From Streptomyces chrestomyceticus JCM 4735 (GTDB taxonomy: Bacteria; Actinomycetota; Actinomycetes; Streptomycetales; Streptomycetaceae), in assembly GCF_003865135.1 (NCBI RefSeq), contig NZ_BHZC01000001.1, forward strand, positions 5,890,001 to 5,954,000: a stretch of DNA of 64,000 nt, in the 5' to 3' direction. The notes under the pieces were generated by a model. That model had not been told where the DNA came from and ran no database searches. It worked only from the letters and a program-made list of their open reading frames with translations. The translations under genes and the position numbers were made by a program. This document shows, piece by piece, positions 37,158 through 45,323 of the stretch. How positions within the stretch are numbered: position 1 is the first letter of the stretch; every line of letters starts with the position of its first letter.

Positions 37158-37625
37158 CTACAGCCCCAGATCCTTGATGATCTTTGCGACGTGGCCGGTG
37201 GCCTTCACGTTGTACAGGGCGCGCTCGACCTTGCCCTCCTCGTCCACGATCACCGTGGAGCGGATGACGCCGGTCACGACCTTGCCGTACAGCTTCTTCT
37301 CGCCGTACGCGCCGTACGCCTCCAGGACCTGCTTGTTGGGGTCGCCCAGCAGGGTGACCGACAGCTCCTCCTTCTCGCGGAATTTCGCGAGCTTCTCCGG
37401 CTTGTCGGGGGAGATGCCGATGACGTCGTAGCCGTGCCCGGCCAGGAAGCCGAGGTTGTCGGTGAAGTCGCAGGCCTGCTTGGTGCAGCCGGGGGTCAGC
37501 GCGGCCGGGTAGAAGTAGACGATGACCTTGCGGCCCTTGTGGTCGGCGAGCGAGACCTGCTTGCCGTCCGCGTCGGGGAGGGTGAAGGCGGGGGCGGTGT
37601 CGCCGGGCTGCAGTCGCTCGCTCAT
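37158..37625 (-). CDS. bcp: Thioredoxin-dependent thiol peroxidase (Bcp/PrxQ)
   Basis: A 155-residue atypical 2-Cys peroxiredoxin that reduces H2O2 and organic peroxides. The peroxidatic Cys47 sits in the TPGCTKQACDF motif, and the resolving Cys52 is five residues on, the PrxQ arrangement. The N-terminal GDTAPAFTLPDADG and the VIGISPDKPEKLAKFREKE segments are typical. It is cytoplasmic. The ATG at 37625 has a GGAG-type site. It is divergent from the DUF3618 gene. Confidence 0.95.
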   Translation of the reverse strand: MSERLQPGDTAPAFTLPDADGKQVSLADHKGRKVIVYFYPAALTPGCTKQACDFTDNLGFLAGHGYDVIGISPDKPEKLAKFREKEELSVTLLGDPNKQVLEAYGAYGEKKLYGKVVTGVIRSTVIVDEEGKVERALYNVKATGHVAKIIKDLGL

Positions 37626-37817
37626 GGCTCTCCTTGGGTGGGCGGCACGCGGGGTGCGCGTACGGGGAAGGCGGGTGCGCGAGCGGGTCGCGCCCCTGTT
37701 TGCGCTACGCCCTGAGGTTACTGAGCCGCTCGAAAAGGGGGTGCTGTGGGGCGGCATGCCCGTGGTGCTGACAGACTGTCCGCACGGAGACGGATCGAGA
37801 CGACCGGAGGCAGCGCG

Positions 37818-38138
37818 GTGTCGGAAGCCAGGACCCCTGCGCAGATCGAGAAGGACATCGTCCGCAGGCGGCAGGAGCTTGCCGTGACGCTGGACGAGAT
37901 CGGTGTGCGGCTGCACCCGAAGACGATCATGGGGGACGCGAAGGCGAAGACGGCGGCGGCCGTGGACCGCACGGCGGGGCGGGCGTACGTGGCCGCCAAC
38001 CGCGCGGTCTCGGACATCCGCGCCCAGCTTGTGGCGGAGGACGGCGCGCCCCGGCTGGAGCGGGTGGTGCCGCTGGCGATGATCGGTGTGGCCGTCGTGG
38101 GGCTGCTCGTGGTGGGTTCCAAGAGGCGCCGTTCCTGA
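37818..38138 (+). CDS. DUF3618 domain membrane-associated protein
   Basis: A 106-residue protein of the actinobacterial DUF3618 family. A conserved helix at the N-terminus (PAQIEKDIVRRRQELAVTLDEIGVRLHPKTIM) is followed by a charged helix and one C-terminal transmembrane segment (VVPLAMIGVAVVGLLVVG) ending in SKRRRS. It is likely a tail-anchored protein. The GTG at 37818 has a CGGAGG site. The biochemical role is unknown. Confidence 0.85.
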   Translation: MSEARTPAQIEKDIVRRRQELAVTLDEIGVRLHPKTIMGDAKAKTAAAVDRTAGRAYVAANRAVSDIRAQLVAEDGAPRLERVVPLAMIGVAVVGLLVVGSKRRRS

Positions 38139-38167
38139 GGGGGGCGCTGTGCGGGCGCGCGGCCAGG

Positions 38168-38173
38168 TACGGT
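38168..38173 (+). promoter_or_regulatory. -10 element for a leaderless groES-like gene
   Basis: TACGGT lies 6 nt before the GTG at 38180, in the leaderless arrangement seen elsewhere in this window. Confidence 0.4.
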
Positions 38174-38179
38174 CGTGCC

Positions 38180-38530
38180 GTGAGCCCGAATAACGCCAAG
38201 GACACCCACGACAAGCTGCCCATCCGGATGCTGCACGACCGGGTGCTGGTCCGTACCGACATCGCCGAGGGCGAGCGCCGCTCCACCGGCGGCATCGTCA
38301 TTCCCGCGACCGCGGCGGTCGGCCGCCGGCTGGCCTGGGCCGAGGTGGTCGCGGTGGGGCAGAACGTGCGGACCGTGGAGCCCGGTGACCGGGTGCTGTA
38401 CGACCCGGAGGACCGGGCCGAGGTCGAGGTGCGCGGCGTCGCGTACGTCCTGATGCGCGAGCGCGACCTGCACGCGGTGGCGGCGGAGCGCCTGGAGGGC
38501 GCCGAGGACGCGACGGGGCTGTATCTGTAG
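38180..38530 (+). CDS. GroES-family co-chaperonin-like protein (stand-alone)
   Basis: A 116-residue Cpn10-fold protein. It matches GroES in RMLHDRVLVRTDIAEGERRSTGGIVIPATA, GRRLAWAEVVAVGQNVR and VEPGDRVLYDPEDRAEVEVRGVAYVLMRERDLHAV. The segment corresponding to the mobile loop that docks on GroEL is present but short. The last 18 residues are an extension. No groEL gene is nearby, and actinobacteria carry a true groES elsewhere, so this is a paralog of unclear role. It may be leaderless from a GTG. Confidence 0.85.
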   Translation: MSPNNAKDTHDKLPIRMLHDRVLVRTDIAEGERRSTGGIVIPATAAVGRRLAWAEVVAVGQNVRTVEPGDRVLYDPEDRAEVEVRGVAYVLMRERDLHAVAAERLEGAEDATGLYL

Positions 38531-38617
38531 CGCACCTGCGACGGTACGGCCGTGCGGCTGTGCTGGGGCCAGGACGGGCGGTGACCAGGGTCACCGCCCG
38601 TTTTGTGTGCCTTTTGC

Positions 38618-38623
38618 TAGGCT
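38618..38623 (+). promoter_or_regulatory. -10 element of the guanidine riboswitch transcript
   Basis: TAGGCT lies 9 nt upstream of the riboswitch, which places the transcription start at or just before its first base. No good -35 box was seen. Confidence 0.5.
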
Positions 38624-38632
38624 CGGAGACAT

Positions 38633-38673
38633 CCCGACGAGACGCGCCGTACCGGGTCACGACAAGACGACGC
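38633..38673 (+). promoter_or_regulatory. Guanidine-III (ykkC-III) riboswitch
   Basis: The 41-nt segment has the order and length of guanidine-III aptamers: CCCGACGAG, GCGCCGTACCGGGTCA, GACAAGACG and a final GC. CCCG pairs with CGGG, and GCGCCGT can pair with GACGACGC to form the pseudoknot. It sits in the leader of an SMR exporter, 37 nt before the ATG. The class binds free guanidinium and turns on export. Confidence 0.85.
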
Positions 38674-38710
38674 ACCCCTGTAGGAGCTCGTTGTCCACGG
38701 AGGTGCCGTC

Positions 38711-39031
38711 ATGGCATGGATTCTGCTCGCCGTCGCCGGTCTGCTCGAAGTCGGCTGGTCGATCGGCATGAAGTTCACGGACGGGTTCACCCGGCTGTGG
38801 CCCAGCGTCTTCACCGGCGCGGGCATCGTCGCCAGCATGGTGCTGCTCTCGTACGCCGCCCGGACCCTGCCGATCGGCACCGCCTACGGCGTCTGGGTCG
38901 GCATCGGCGCGGCCGGCGCGGCGGTCGTCGGCATGCTGGTGCTGGGTGAGCCCGCCACCGCCGCGCGGATCTTCTTCATCTGCTTGCTGCTGGTGGCGGT
39001 CGTCGGTCTGAAGATGACGTCCGGCCACTGA
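38711..39031 (+). CDS. SMR-family guanidinium exporter (SugE/Gdx type)
   Basis: A 106-residue, four-helix small multidrug resistance protein. It has the SugE/Gdx-type start AWILLAVAGLLEVGWSIGMKFTDGFTR with the essential membrane Glu of helix 1 (LLEVGW), and the motif GTAYGVWVGIGAAGAAVVGMLVLGEP. Gdx proteins export guanidinium as antiparallel dimers. The upstream guanidine-III riboswitch strongly supports that assignment over general drug efflux. A GGAGG site lies 7 nt before the ATG. Confidence 0.93.
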   Translation: MAWILLAVAGLLEVGWSIGMKFTDGFTRLWPSVFTGAGIVASMVLLSYAARTLPIGTAYGVWVGIGAAGAAVVGMLVLGEPATAARIFFICLLLVAVVGLKMTSGH

Positions 39032-39118
39032 CGCCGGACGCCGGACCCGTATGCCGGGCGGGCGCCCGCACGGCTCGCGCCCGCCCCTGGAAGCCCCCTC
39101 ACGCCCCCTGGAAGCCCC

Positions 39119-41551
39119 TCACGCCCCCGGGAAGTTCTCCCACCCGCCGTAGCCTCCGTCGAACCCGCCTCCCAGGCCGCCTCCCATACCGCCGCCGCTG
39201 CCGCTGCCGCCGCCCCGGCCCCCGTTGATGCCGCCCTCGACGCCCCCGGCCGGGGGCTCCACGGTGGGCCAGTCGTCGGTGGGGGCGGTGGTCGGCTCCT
39301 CGGTCGGGAAGGTGGGGAAGCTGGGGCCGGGGGCCGTGGTGGGCCCGGGGCCGCTGGTCGGCGGGGTGCCGGTGGGGCCGCTGGGCGGCGGGGTGTCGCT
39401 CGGCGGTGCCTCGCTGGTGCTCGGCTGCTCGCCGGGTGTGCTCGGTGCCTGGCTGGGCGCCTGGCTCGCGCCGGCCTCCAGGTTCAGGTCGAAGTCCTTG
39501 GCGGGGGTGCCGTCCAGGGCGGCTTCGGTGTACGCGGCCCAGATCTCGGCGGGGAAGCCGCCGCCGTTGATGCGGGCCCGTCCCGCCGCGCCGTACAGCG
39601 GCTTCTGCGCGCCGGTGTCCGGGTCCTGGCCCAGGACGCCGACGACGGTGGCCAGGTCGGGGGTGTAGCCCGCGAACCAGGCGGCCTTGTCCTGCTCCGC
39701 CGTGCCGGTCTTGCCGGCCGCGGGCCGTCCGACGGCGCGGGCCGCGGAGCCGGTGCCGCCGGGGCTCTCGATGACGCTGCGCAGGATCGAGGTGGTGGTG
39801 TCGGCGGCGTTGCGGGGCACCGCGGTCTTCTCGCCGCGGTCCGGCAGCTCGACGGTCTCGCCGCCCTTGGTGGCCTTGCCGACGAGGCTGTACGCGCGCT
39901 GCTTGCCGTGGTTGGCGAGGGTGGCGTAGACCTGCGTCATGTCCAGCACGCTGGGAGTGGCGGTGCCGAGCGAGATGGCGCCCTGGGAGGAGCCGAGGCT
40001 CGGCGTGTCCTTGGGGATGCCGAGGTCGATGGCGGTCTCCTTGACCTTCTCCGGGCCGACGTCGACACCCATCTGGGCGTACACGGCGTTGACGGACTTG
40101 TCGGTGGCGGCGGAGACGGTGATCGGGCCGTAGGAGCGGCCGTCCTCGTTCTCGGGGGCGAACCTGGTGCCCCGCCCGTTGCTGATCACCTCGCGCTTGT
40201 TGGTGCCGTCGTAGACGGTGTTCGGGGTGATCTTGTTGCCGTCCTGGGTGACGGCGCCGTTGGCGACGGCGGAGGTGAAGACGATCGGCTTGAAGATGGA
40301 GCCGACCTGGTAGTCGCGGCGGGTGGCGCTGTTGACGTACTGCTTGGCGTAGTCGATGCCGCCGTACATGGCGACGACGTTGCCGGTGGCGGGGTCGATG
40401 GAGGCGCCGCCGGCCCGTACGTAGCGGTCGGCCGTGGAGGTGCCGAGCTGCCGCATCAGTTTCTCGTCGACGGCCTCGACCAGGGCGTCCTGGCGTTTCT
40501 TGTCGAGGGTGGTGGTGATGCGGTAGCCGCCCGCGGCGAGCGTCTGATCATCGATGATCTTGTTGTTGGTCAGATAGTCCTTGATCGCTTCGACGAGGTA
40601 GCCGCGCTGCCCGGACAGGCCGGTGGGCGGCTTGGCCTTGCCGGGGGTGGGGAACGTCAGCCCGGCCCGTTCGGACGCGCTGATCCACTTCTTCTTGACC
40701 ATGCCGTCCAGGACGTAGTTCCAGCGGTCCAGGGCGCGCTGCCGGTTCTGCGGGTGGGCGGCGACGTCGTACGCGCTGGGCGCGTTGAGCAGGGTGGCGA
40801 GGTAGGCGCCCTCGGCGGTGCTGAGCTGGTCGGAGTTCTTGCCGTAGTACGCCTGGGCGGCGGCCTGGATGCCGTACGCGTTGCGGCCGTAGTAGCTGGT
40901 GTTGAGGTAGCCCTCCAGGATCTCCGACTTGCTGCGCTCGCGGTCCAGCTTGATCGCGATGAAGAACTCCTTGGCCTTGCGGGTGATGGTCTGTTCCTGG
41001 CCGAGGTAGTAGTTCTTCACGTACTGCTGGGTGATGGTGGAGCCGGACTGCTTGCCCTTGCCGGTGACGGTGTTCCACGCGGCGCGCAGCATGGCGACGG
41101 GGTCGACGGCGGACTCGGAGTAGAAGTCGCGGTCCTCGGCGGCCAGGACGGCTTCCTGGGTGGTCTTCGGGACCTGGCTCAGCGGGACGTTCTCGCGGTT
41201 GACCTTGCCGTCGCGGGCGATCTGGCTGCCGTCGGCGTACAGGTAGACGTTGCTCTGCGCCTGGGCGGCCGAGTTGGCGGCGGGGATGGGCACGAGCATG
41301 TACCCGGCGACGAGGCCGCCCGCGACCAGGAGCAGGACGAGCAGGAAGCCGCCCAGCACCATCCGCCAGGTGGGCAGGGCGCGCCGCCAGCCGGTGCGCT
41401 TGGGGCGGCCCTTGCCGGCCTTGGTCCCGCCGCCGGCGGCCGGGTCCTCCCCGGGGCCGTCCCCGTCGGCGGCCGCGGGCAACTCGGAGCGTGCGGCCCA
41501 CTTCGGTACGCGGGGGCCGGCCTTGCCGTCCTGCTGCGGATCGTCGCTCAT
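39119..41551 (-). CDS. Class A penicillin-binding protein (transglycosylase/transpeptidase)
   Basis: An 810-residue bifunctional peptidoglycan synthase. After a cytoplasmic head of about 60 residues and one transmembrane helix (RMVLGGFLLVLLLVAGGLVAGYM), the GT51 glycosyltransferase domain shows AAEDRDFYSESAVD, GSTITQQYVKNYYLG and EGYLNTSYYGRNAYGIQAAAQ. The transpeptidase domain has the serine motif GSIFKPIVF (SxxK), an SVNAVYAQMG motif and KTGTAEQDKAAWFAGYTP. The last 120 residues are a Pro/Ser/Thr tract ending in a Gly-rich tail, likely in the wall. It may be induced with growth or sporulation. The start is at 41551. Confidence 0.96.
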   Translation of the reverse strand: MSDDPQQDGKAGPRVPKWAARSELPAAADGDGPGEDPAAGGGTKAGKGRPKRTGWRRALPTWRMVLGGFLLVLLLVAGGLVAGYMLVPIPAANSAAQAQSNVYLYADGSQIARDGKVNRENVPLSQVPKTTQEAVLAAEDRDFYSESAVDPVAMLRAAWNTVTGKGKQSGSTITQQYVKNYYLGQEQTITRKAKEFFIAIKLDRERSKSEILEGYLNTSYYGRNAYGIQAAAQAYYGKNSDQLSTAEGAYLATLLNAPSAYDVAAHPQNRQRALDRWNYVLDGMVKKKWISASERAGLTFPTPGKAKPPTGLSGQRGYLVEAIKDYLTNNKIIDDQTLAAGGYRITTTLDKKRQDALVEAVDEKLMRQLGTSTADRYVRAGGASIDPATGNVVAMYGGIDYAKQYVNSATRRDYQVGSIFKPIVFTSAVANGAVTQDGNKITPNTVYDGTNKREVISNGRGTRFAPENEDGRSYGPITVSAATDKSVNAVYAQMGVDVGPEKVKETAIDLGIPKDTPSLGSSQGAISLGTATPSVLDMTQVYATLANHGKQRAYSLVGKATKGGETVELPDRGEKTAVPRNAADTTTSILRSVIESPGGTGSAARAVGRPAAGKTGTAEQDKAAWFAGYTPDLATVVGVLGQDPDTGAQKPLYGAAGRARINGGGFPAEIWAAYTEAALDGTPAKDFDLNLEAGASQAPSQAPSTPGEQPSTSEAPPSDTPPPSGPTGTPPTSGPGPTTAPGPSFPTFPTEEPTTAPTDDWPTVEPPAGGVEGGINGGRGGGSGSGGGMGGGLGGGFDGGYGGWENFPGA

Positions 41552-41789
41552 GTCTGTATGGACTCCTCGGCCGCCGCCGAGGGTTGTACCGCGGCGGATC
41601 GGTGACGTGTCGGGCGATTCGCGTCCAAAGCCGGAAAAGGAACTGTCGCCCGATACGAAACTCTCGCATCAAGCCCTTCACCCACGAGGGGCGGCGCGCA
41701 CCTGTGACCGCTCCGTGACCGGCCGAACGGGTCGAAAGACTCACCGGAACGGGTGAATAAATGCGTGGCCGGGCCCCCGCGTGCCGGAC

Positions 41790-41795
41790 TAGGCT
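41790..41795 (+). promoter_or_regulatory. Possible -10 element of the ABC-2 operon
   Basis: TAGGCT occurs 52 nt before the first gene of the exporter operon. The -35 region is not recognisable. Confidence 0.3.
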
Positions 41796-41847
41796 CCGGT
41801 GCTCCGCGCCAGAATTGGCGCGCCGTCAGGAACGGGAGGCGCCGGAC

Positions 41848-42645
41848 GTGTTGTACGCAGCCGTCGCGGCGGGCAGCTTCCGGCGCTATGCCACCTACCG
41901 TATCGCCACCGCCTCCGGCGTCTTCACCAACACCGTCTTCGGCTTCATCCTCGCCTACACCTACATCGCCCTGTGGACCGAGCGCCCCCATCTGGGCGGC
42001 TACGACCTGCCGCAGGCGCTGACCTTCGTGTGGACCGGGCAGGCGCTGCTGGCGGCCACCGGTCTGCTGATCGGCGGCGGCATGGACGAGCTGCAGGAGC
42101 GCATCCGCAGCGGGGACATCGCCGTCGACCTGTACCGGCCCGCCGACCTCCAGTTGTGGTGGCTGGCCGCGGACCTCGGGCGGGCCGGCTTCCAGTTGCT
42201 CGGCCGGGGCCTGGTGCCGATGGCGGTGGGCACGCTGGTCTTCCCGTCGGCGCTGCCCGCCTCGCCGGTGACCTGGCTGCTGTTCCTGGTGTCGGTGGCG
42301 CTCGGTGTGGTGGTCGGCTTCGCGCTGCGCTACCTGGTGGCGCTGACGTCCTTCTGGCTGCTGGACGGCGCGGGCGTGGGGATGGTCGCCGGGCTGATGT
42401 GCCTGTTCTTCTCCGGGATGGTGCTGCCGCTGAACGTCTTCCCCGGCGGGTTCGGCGAGGCCGTCCGGCTGCTGCCGTGGTCCTCGATGCTCCAGGTGCC
42501 GGCCGATGTGCTGCTCGGGGTGCACGGCGGTCCGGGGGTGGCGCGGGCGCTGGCCTTCCAGGCCGGGTGGGCGGTGGCGCTGCTGGCGGCGGGGCGGCTG
42601 GTGCAGTCCGTGGCGACGCGGAAGGTCGTGGTGCAGGGTGGCTGA
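41848..42645 (+). CDS. ABC-2 family transporter permease, subunit 1
   Basis: A 265-residue, six-helix membrane protein of the ABC-2 type exporter class (DUF990-like). It has an N-terminal amphipathic segment (FRRYATYRIATASGVF), the LQERIRSGDIAVDLYRPADLQLWW cytoplasmic loop and an FFSGMVLPLNVFPGGFGEAVRLLPWSSMLQVPADVLLG C-terminal region. The GTG at 41848 follows a GGGAGG site. It overlaps the second permease by 8 nt, and an ATPase follows. The substrate is unknown. Confidence 0.9.
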   Translation: MLYAAVAAGSFRRYATYRIATASGVFTNTVFGFILAYTYIALWTERPHLGGYDLPQALTFVWTGQALLAATGLLIGGGMDELQERIRSGDIAVDLYRPADLQLWWLAADLGRAGFQLLGRGLVPMAVGTLVFPSALPASPVTWLLFLVSVALGVVVGFALRYLVALTSFWLLDGAGVGMVAGLMCLFFSGMVLPLNVFPGGFGEAVRLLPWSSMLQVPADVLLGVHGGPGVARALAFQAGWAVALLAAGRLVQSVATRKVVVQGG

Positions 42646-43477
42646 GGACGGTCCGTGGACCCGCCGCTCGCGGCTGTCCGAGGGCCTGCGGGCGTACGGC
42701 CTGATCGCGGCGATGTGGGTACGCTCCACGCTCGCCTACCGGACCTCCTTCCTGCTGACGGCGTTCGGCAACTTCGCCGCCACCGGGCTGGACTTTCTGG
42801 CGATTCTGCTGATGTTCTCGCACATCACGGTCCTCGGCGGGTTCTCGCTGCCCGAGGTGGCGTTCCTGTACGGCACGTCCGGCGCGGCGCTGGGCCTGGC
42901 GGACCTGGTGCTGGGCAGCATGGACCGGCTCGGCGCGCGGGTCAGGGATGGCACGGCGGACGTCCTGCTGGTGCGGCCCGTACCGGTGTTCGCGCAGGTC
43001 GCCGCGGACCGGTTCGCGCTGCGCCGGCTCGGCCGGATTCTCCAGGCGGCGCTGGTGCTGGGCTGGTCGATGCCCCGGCTGGAGGTGGACTGGACGCCGG
43101 GCGCGGTGCTACTGGTGCCGCTCATGCTGCTGTGCGGCGCGGTGATCTTCGGGGCGGTCTTCACCATCGGGGCCGCGTTCCAGTTCGTCGCGCAGGACGC
43201 CGCCGAGGTGCAGAACTCGTTCACGTACGGCGGTACGACGATGCTCCAGTACCCGCCCACCGTCTTCGCCAAGGACCTGGTGCGCGGCGTCACCTTCGTC
43301 GTCCCGCTCGCCTTCGTCAACTGGCTGCCCGCGCTGCGCCTGCTGGGCCGCGACGATCCGCTGGGCCTGCCGGGCTGGGTGGACTTCCTGGGCCCCGTGG
43401 TCGCGGCGGCGATGTGCGGGTTGGCCTGGCTGGCCTGGCGGGCGGGCCTGCGCAACTATCGGAGCACGGGGAGTTGA
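42638..43477 (+). CDS. ABC-2 family transporter permease, subunit 2
   Basis: A 279-residue membrane protein homologous in layout to subunit 1 (about six helices; the RVRDGTADVLLVRPVPVFAQVAADRFALRRLGR loop corresponds to the GDIAVDLYRP loop there). The pair should form a heterodimeric pore. The GTG at 42638 overlaps the end of subunit 1. A PPTVFAKDLVRGVTFVVPLAFVNWLPA stretch near the C-terminus is typical of the family. Confidence 0.9.
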   Translation: MAEDGPWTRRSRLSEGLRAYGLIAAMWVRSTLAYRTSFLLTAFGNFAATGLDFLAILLMFSHITVLGGFSLPEVAFLYGTSGAALGLADLVLGSMDRLGARVRDGTADVLLVRPVPVFAQVAADRFALRRLGRILQAALVLGWSMPRLEVDWTPGAVLLVPLMLLCGAVIFGAVFTIGAAFQFVAQDAAEVQNSFTYGGTTMLQYPPTVFAKDLVRGVTFVVPLAFVNWLPALRLLGRDDPLGLPGWVDFLGPVVAAAMCGLAWLAWRAGLRNYRSTGS

Positions 43478-43485
43478 GGGACGGT

Positions 43486-44547
43486 ATGCGAAGCGGTACG
43501 GGGGATGCGGTGCGCGACCCGGAGGAGACCGGGGCGGCGGTGCGCGGTCCGGAGGAGGCCGGGGACGCGGCGCGCGGCGGCGAGTCCGGTTTCATCGAAC
43601 TGGACGGCGTCGAGAAGGTCTTCCACGTACGGCGCAAGGCGGGGCGGCTGCGGCGGGTGCGCGAGGAGGTGCGGGCCGTCGACGGCATCAGCTTCCGGGT
43701 GCCGCGCGGCGCGATGGTCGGCTACATCGGCCCGAACGGCGCGGGCAAGTCCACCACCGTCAAGATGCTCACCGGCATCCTGGTGCCCAGCGGCGGCCGG
43801 CTGCGGGTGGCGGGCATCGACCCGGCGCGGGAGCGGACCCGGCTCGCGCGCCGCGTCGGGGTGGTCTTCGGGCAGCGTACGACGCTGTGGTGGGACCTGC
43901 CGCTGCGGGACTCCTACGAGCTGGTGCGGCGGATGTACCGGGTCCCGGAGAGCGCCTACCGCCGGAACCTGGAGCGCTGCGTCGAACTGCTCGACCTGGC
44001 GGCGCTGTTGCCGGTCCCGGTGCGGCAGCTCTCGCTCGGCCAGCGGATGCGCGGCGACATCGCGGCGGCGCTGCTGCACGACCCGGAGGTGCTCTACCTC
44101 GACGAGCCGACCATCGGCCTGGACGTCATCAGCAAGGCGAAGGTCCGCGGCTTCCTGCGCGAGGTGAACGCGGAGCAGGGCACCACCGTCCTGCTGACCA
44201 CCCACGACCTCACCGACATCGAGCAGTTGTGCCGCCGGGTGATGGTCATCGACCACGGGCGGCTGGTGTACGACGGCGGTCTGGACGGGCTGCACGCGGT
44301 GGGGCGCAGCGAGCGGACGCTGGTGGTGGACCTGGAGCGGGAGCTGCCGCCGATCGAGGGCGTGCCCGGTGCCCGTACGGTCAAGGTCGAAGGCCCGCGG
44401 CAGTGGCTGGCGTTCCCGGCGGCGCAGAGCGCGGCGCCGGTCGTCTCGGCGGTGGCGGAGCGGTATCCGCTGGTCGACCTGTCGGTGCGGGAACCGGACA
44501 TCGAGGACGTCATCTCCCGGATGTACGCGGACAACGCGGCGCCATGA
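43486..44547 (+). CDS. ABC transporter ATP-binding protein of the ABC-2 exporter
   Basis: A 353-residue ATPase. After a 35-residue acidic, Gly-rich N-terminus come Walker A GPNGAGKST, a Q-loop region (VVFGQRTTLWWDLP), the signature LSLGQRMRGD, Walker B VLYLDEPTIGLD and the switch His in LLTTHDL. The LSLGQ signature (G for the usual second G/Q context) and the YRKNLERCVELLDL-type segment match DrrA/NatA-like exporters. It follows subunit 2 by 8 nt. The three genes form a complete exporter. Confidence 0.93.
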   Translation: MRSGTGDAVRDPEETGAAVRGPEEAGDAARGGESGFIELDGVEKVFHVRRKAGRLRRVREEVRAVDGISFRVPRGAMVGYIGPNGAGKSTTVKMLTGILVPSGGRLRVAGIDPARERTRLARRVGVVFGQRTTLWWDLPLRDSYELVRRMYRVPESAYRRNLERCVELLDLAALLPVPVRQLSLGQRMRGDIAAALLHDPEVLYLDEPTIGLDVISKAKVRGFLREVNAEQGTTVLLTTHDLTDIEQLCRRVMVIDHGRLVYDGGLDGLHAVGRSERTLVVDLERELPPIEGVPGARTVKVEGPRQWLAFPAAQSAAPVVSAVAERYPLVDLSVREPDIEDVISRMYADNAAP

Positions 44548-44552
44548 GGCAT

Positions 44553-44558
44553 TAATCT
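44553..44558 (+). promoter_or_regulatory. -10 element for a leaderless DUF1707 gene
   Basis: TAATCT lies 6 nt before the ATG at 44565, with no Shine-Dalgarno sequence. Confidence 0.55.
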
Positions 44559-44564
44559 GTCCGT

Positions 44565-45278
44565 ATGACTGACGAACTCCCCGATCTGCGCGCTTCGGAC
44601 GCCGACCGCGACCGGGTCGCCGGTATCCTGCGCGACGCCCTCGCCGAAGGGCGGCTGGCGATGGAGGAGTTCGAGGAGCGGCTGACCGCGGCGTACGAGG
44701 CGCGTACGGTCGGCGCGCTGCGGCCGCTGGTCGCCGACCTGCCGCACACGTTCGACGGCGGGGTGCCGGACACCCGGGCCACCGGGACCGGGCCGGCCGC
44801 CTGGCGGGAGCGGATCGGCGGCGAGCCGTCCTCCCGGGGGGCCTTCGCCTTCTGGAGCGGCTTCTCGCGCAAGGGGCGCTGGACGGCACCGCGGACGTTC
44901 ACCGCCGGGGTGTTCCAGGCGGGCGGCGAGATCGACCTGCGCGACGCGCATTTCGAGGCCGACGAGGTCACGGTGCGCTGCTTCGCGCTGATGGGCGGCA
45001 TCGATGTCGTGGTGCCGCCGGGTGTCGAGGTGCAGGTGACCGGCTGGGGCTTCATGGGTGGCTTCGACAACGGCGACGGCGAGCCGGGCGAGCCGGGCGC
45101 GCCCCGGGTGAAGATCACCGGGTTCGCGATGATGGGCGGCGTCGGGGTCCGGCGCAAGCTCTCCAAGCTGGAGAAGCAGCGGATCAGGCTGGAGCGCGAG
45201 CGGCGCGCGGAATCGGCGCTTCCGGGGGATGCGCGCGGGCACGAGGTGCCGGAGCGCCGGCGCAAGGAGCTGGACTGA
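44565..45278 (+). CDS. DUF1707 and LiaF-like domain protein
   Basis: A 237-residue soluble protein with two domains. Residues about 5-60 (LRASDADRDRVAGILRDALAEGRLAMEEFEERLTAAYEART) are the DUF1707 (SHOCT-like) helical module. Residues about 105-200 form a LiaF/cell-wall-active-antibiotic-response beta-helix (AGGEIDLRDAHFEADEVTVRCFALMGGIDVVVPPGVEV; GFAMMGGVGVRR). The C-terminus is a charged helix. LiaF-like proteins sense envelope stress in Firmicutes; a similar role here is inference. It starts leaderless 17 nt after the exporter operon. Confidence 0.87.
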   Translation: MTDELPDLRASDADRDRVAGILRDALAEGRLAMEEFEERLTAAYEARTVGALRPLVADLPHTFDGGVPDTRATGTGPAAWRERIGGEPSSRGAFAFWSGFSRKGRWTAPRTFTAGVFQAGGEIDLRDAHFEADEVTVRCFALMGGIDVVVPPGVEVQVTGWGFMGGFDNGDGEPGEPGAPRVKITGFAMMGGVGVRRKLSKLEKQRIRLERERRAESALPGDARGHEVPERRRKELD

Positions 45279-45323
45279 CGGCGTGTACGGGCGCGGGGGC
45301 CCTGCCCTCGGTCTGCGCCCACC

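Noticed and set aside
39908..41605. A 565-residue plus-strand frame opposite the penicillin-binding protein.
   Set aside because: It is a Gly/Val/Asp-rich shadow without motifs; the PBP on the minus strand has both glycosyltransferase and transpeptidase signatures.
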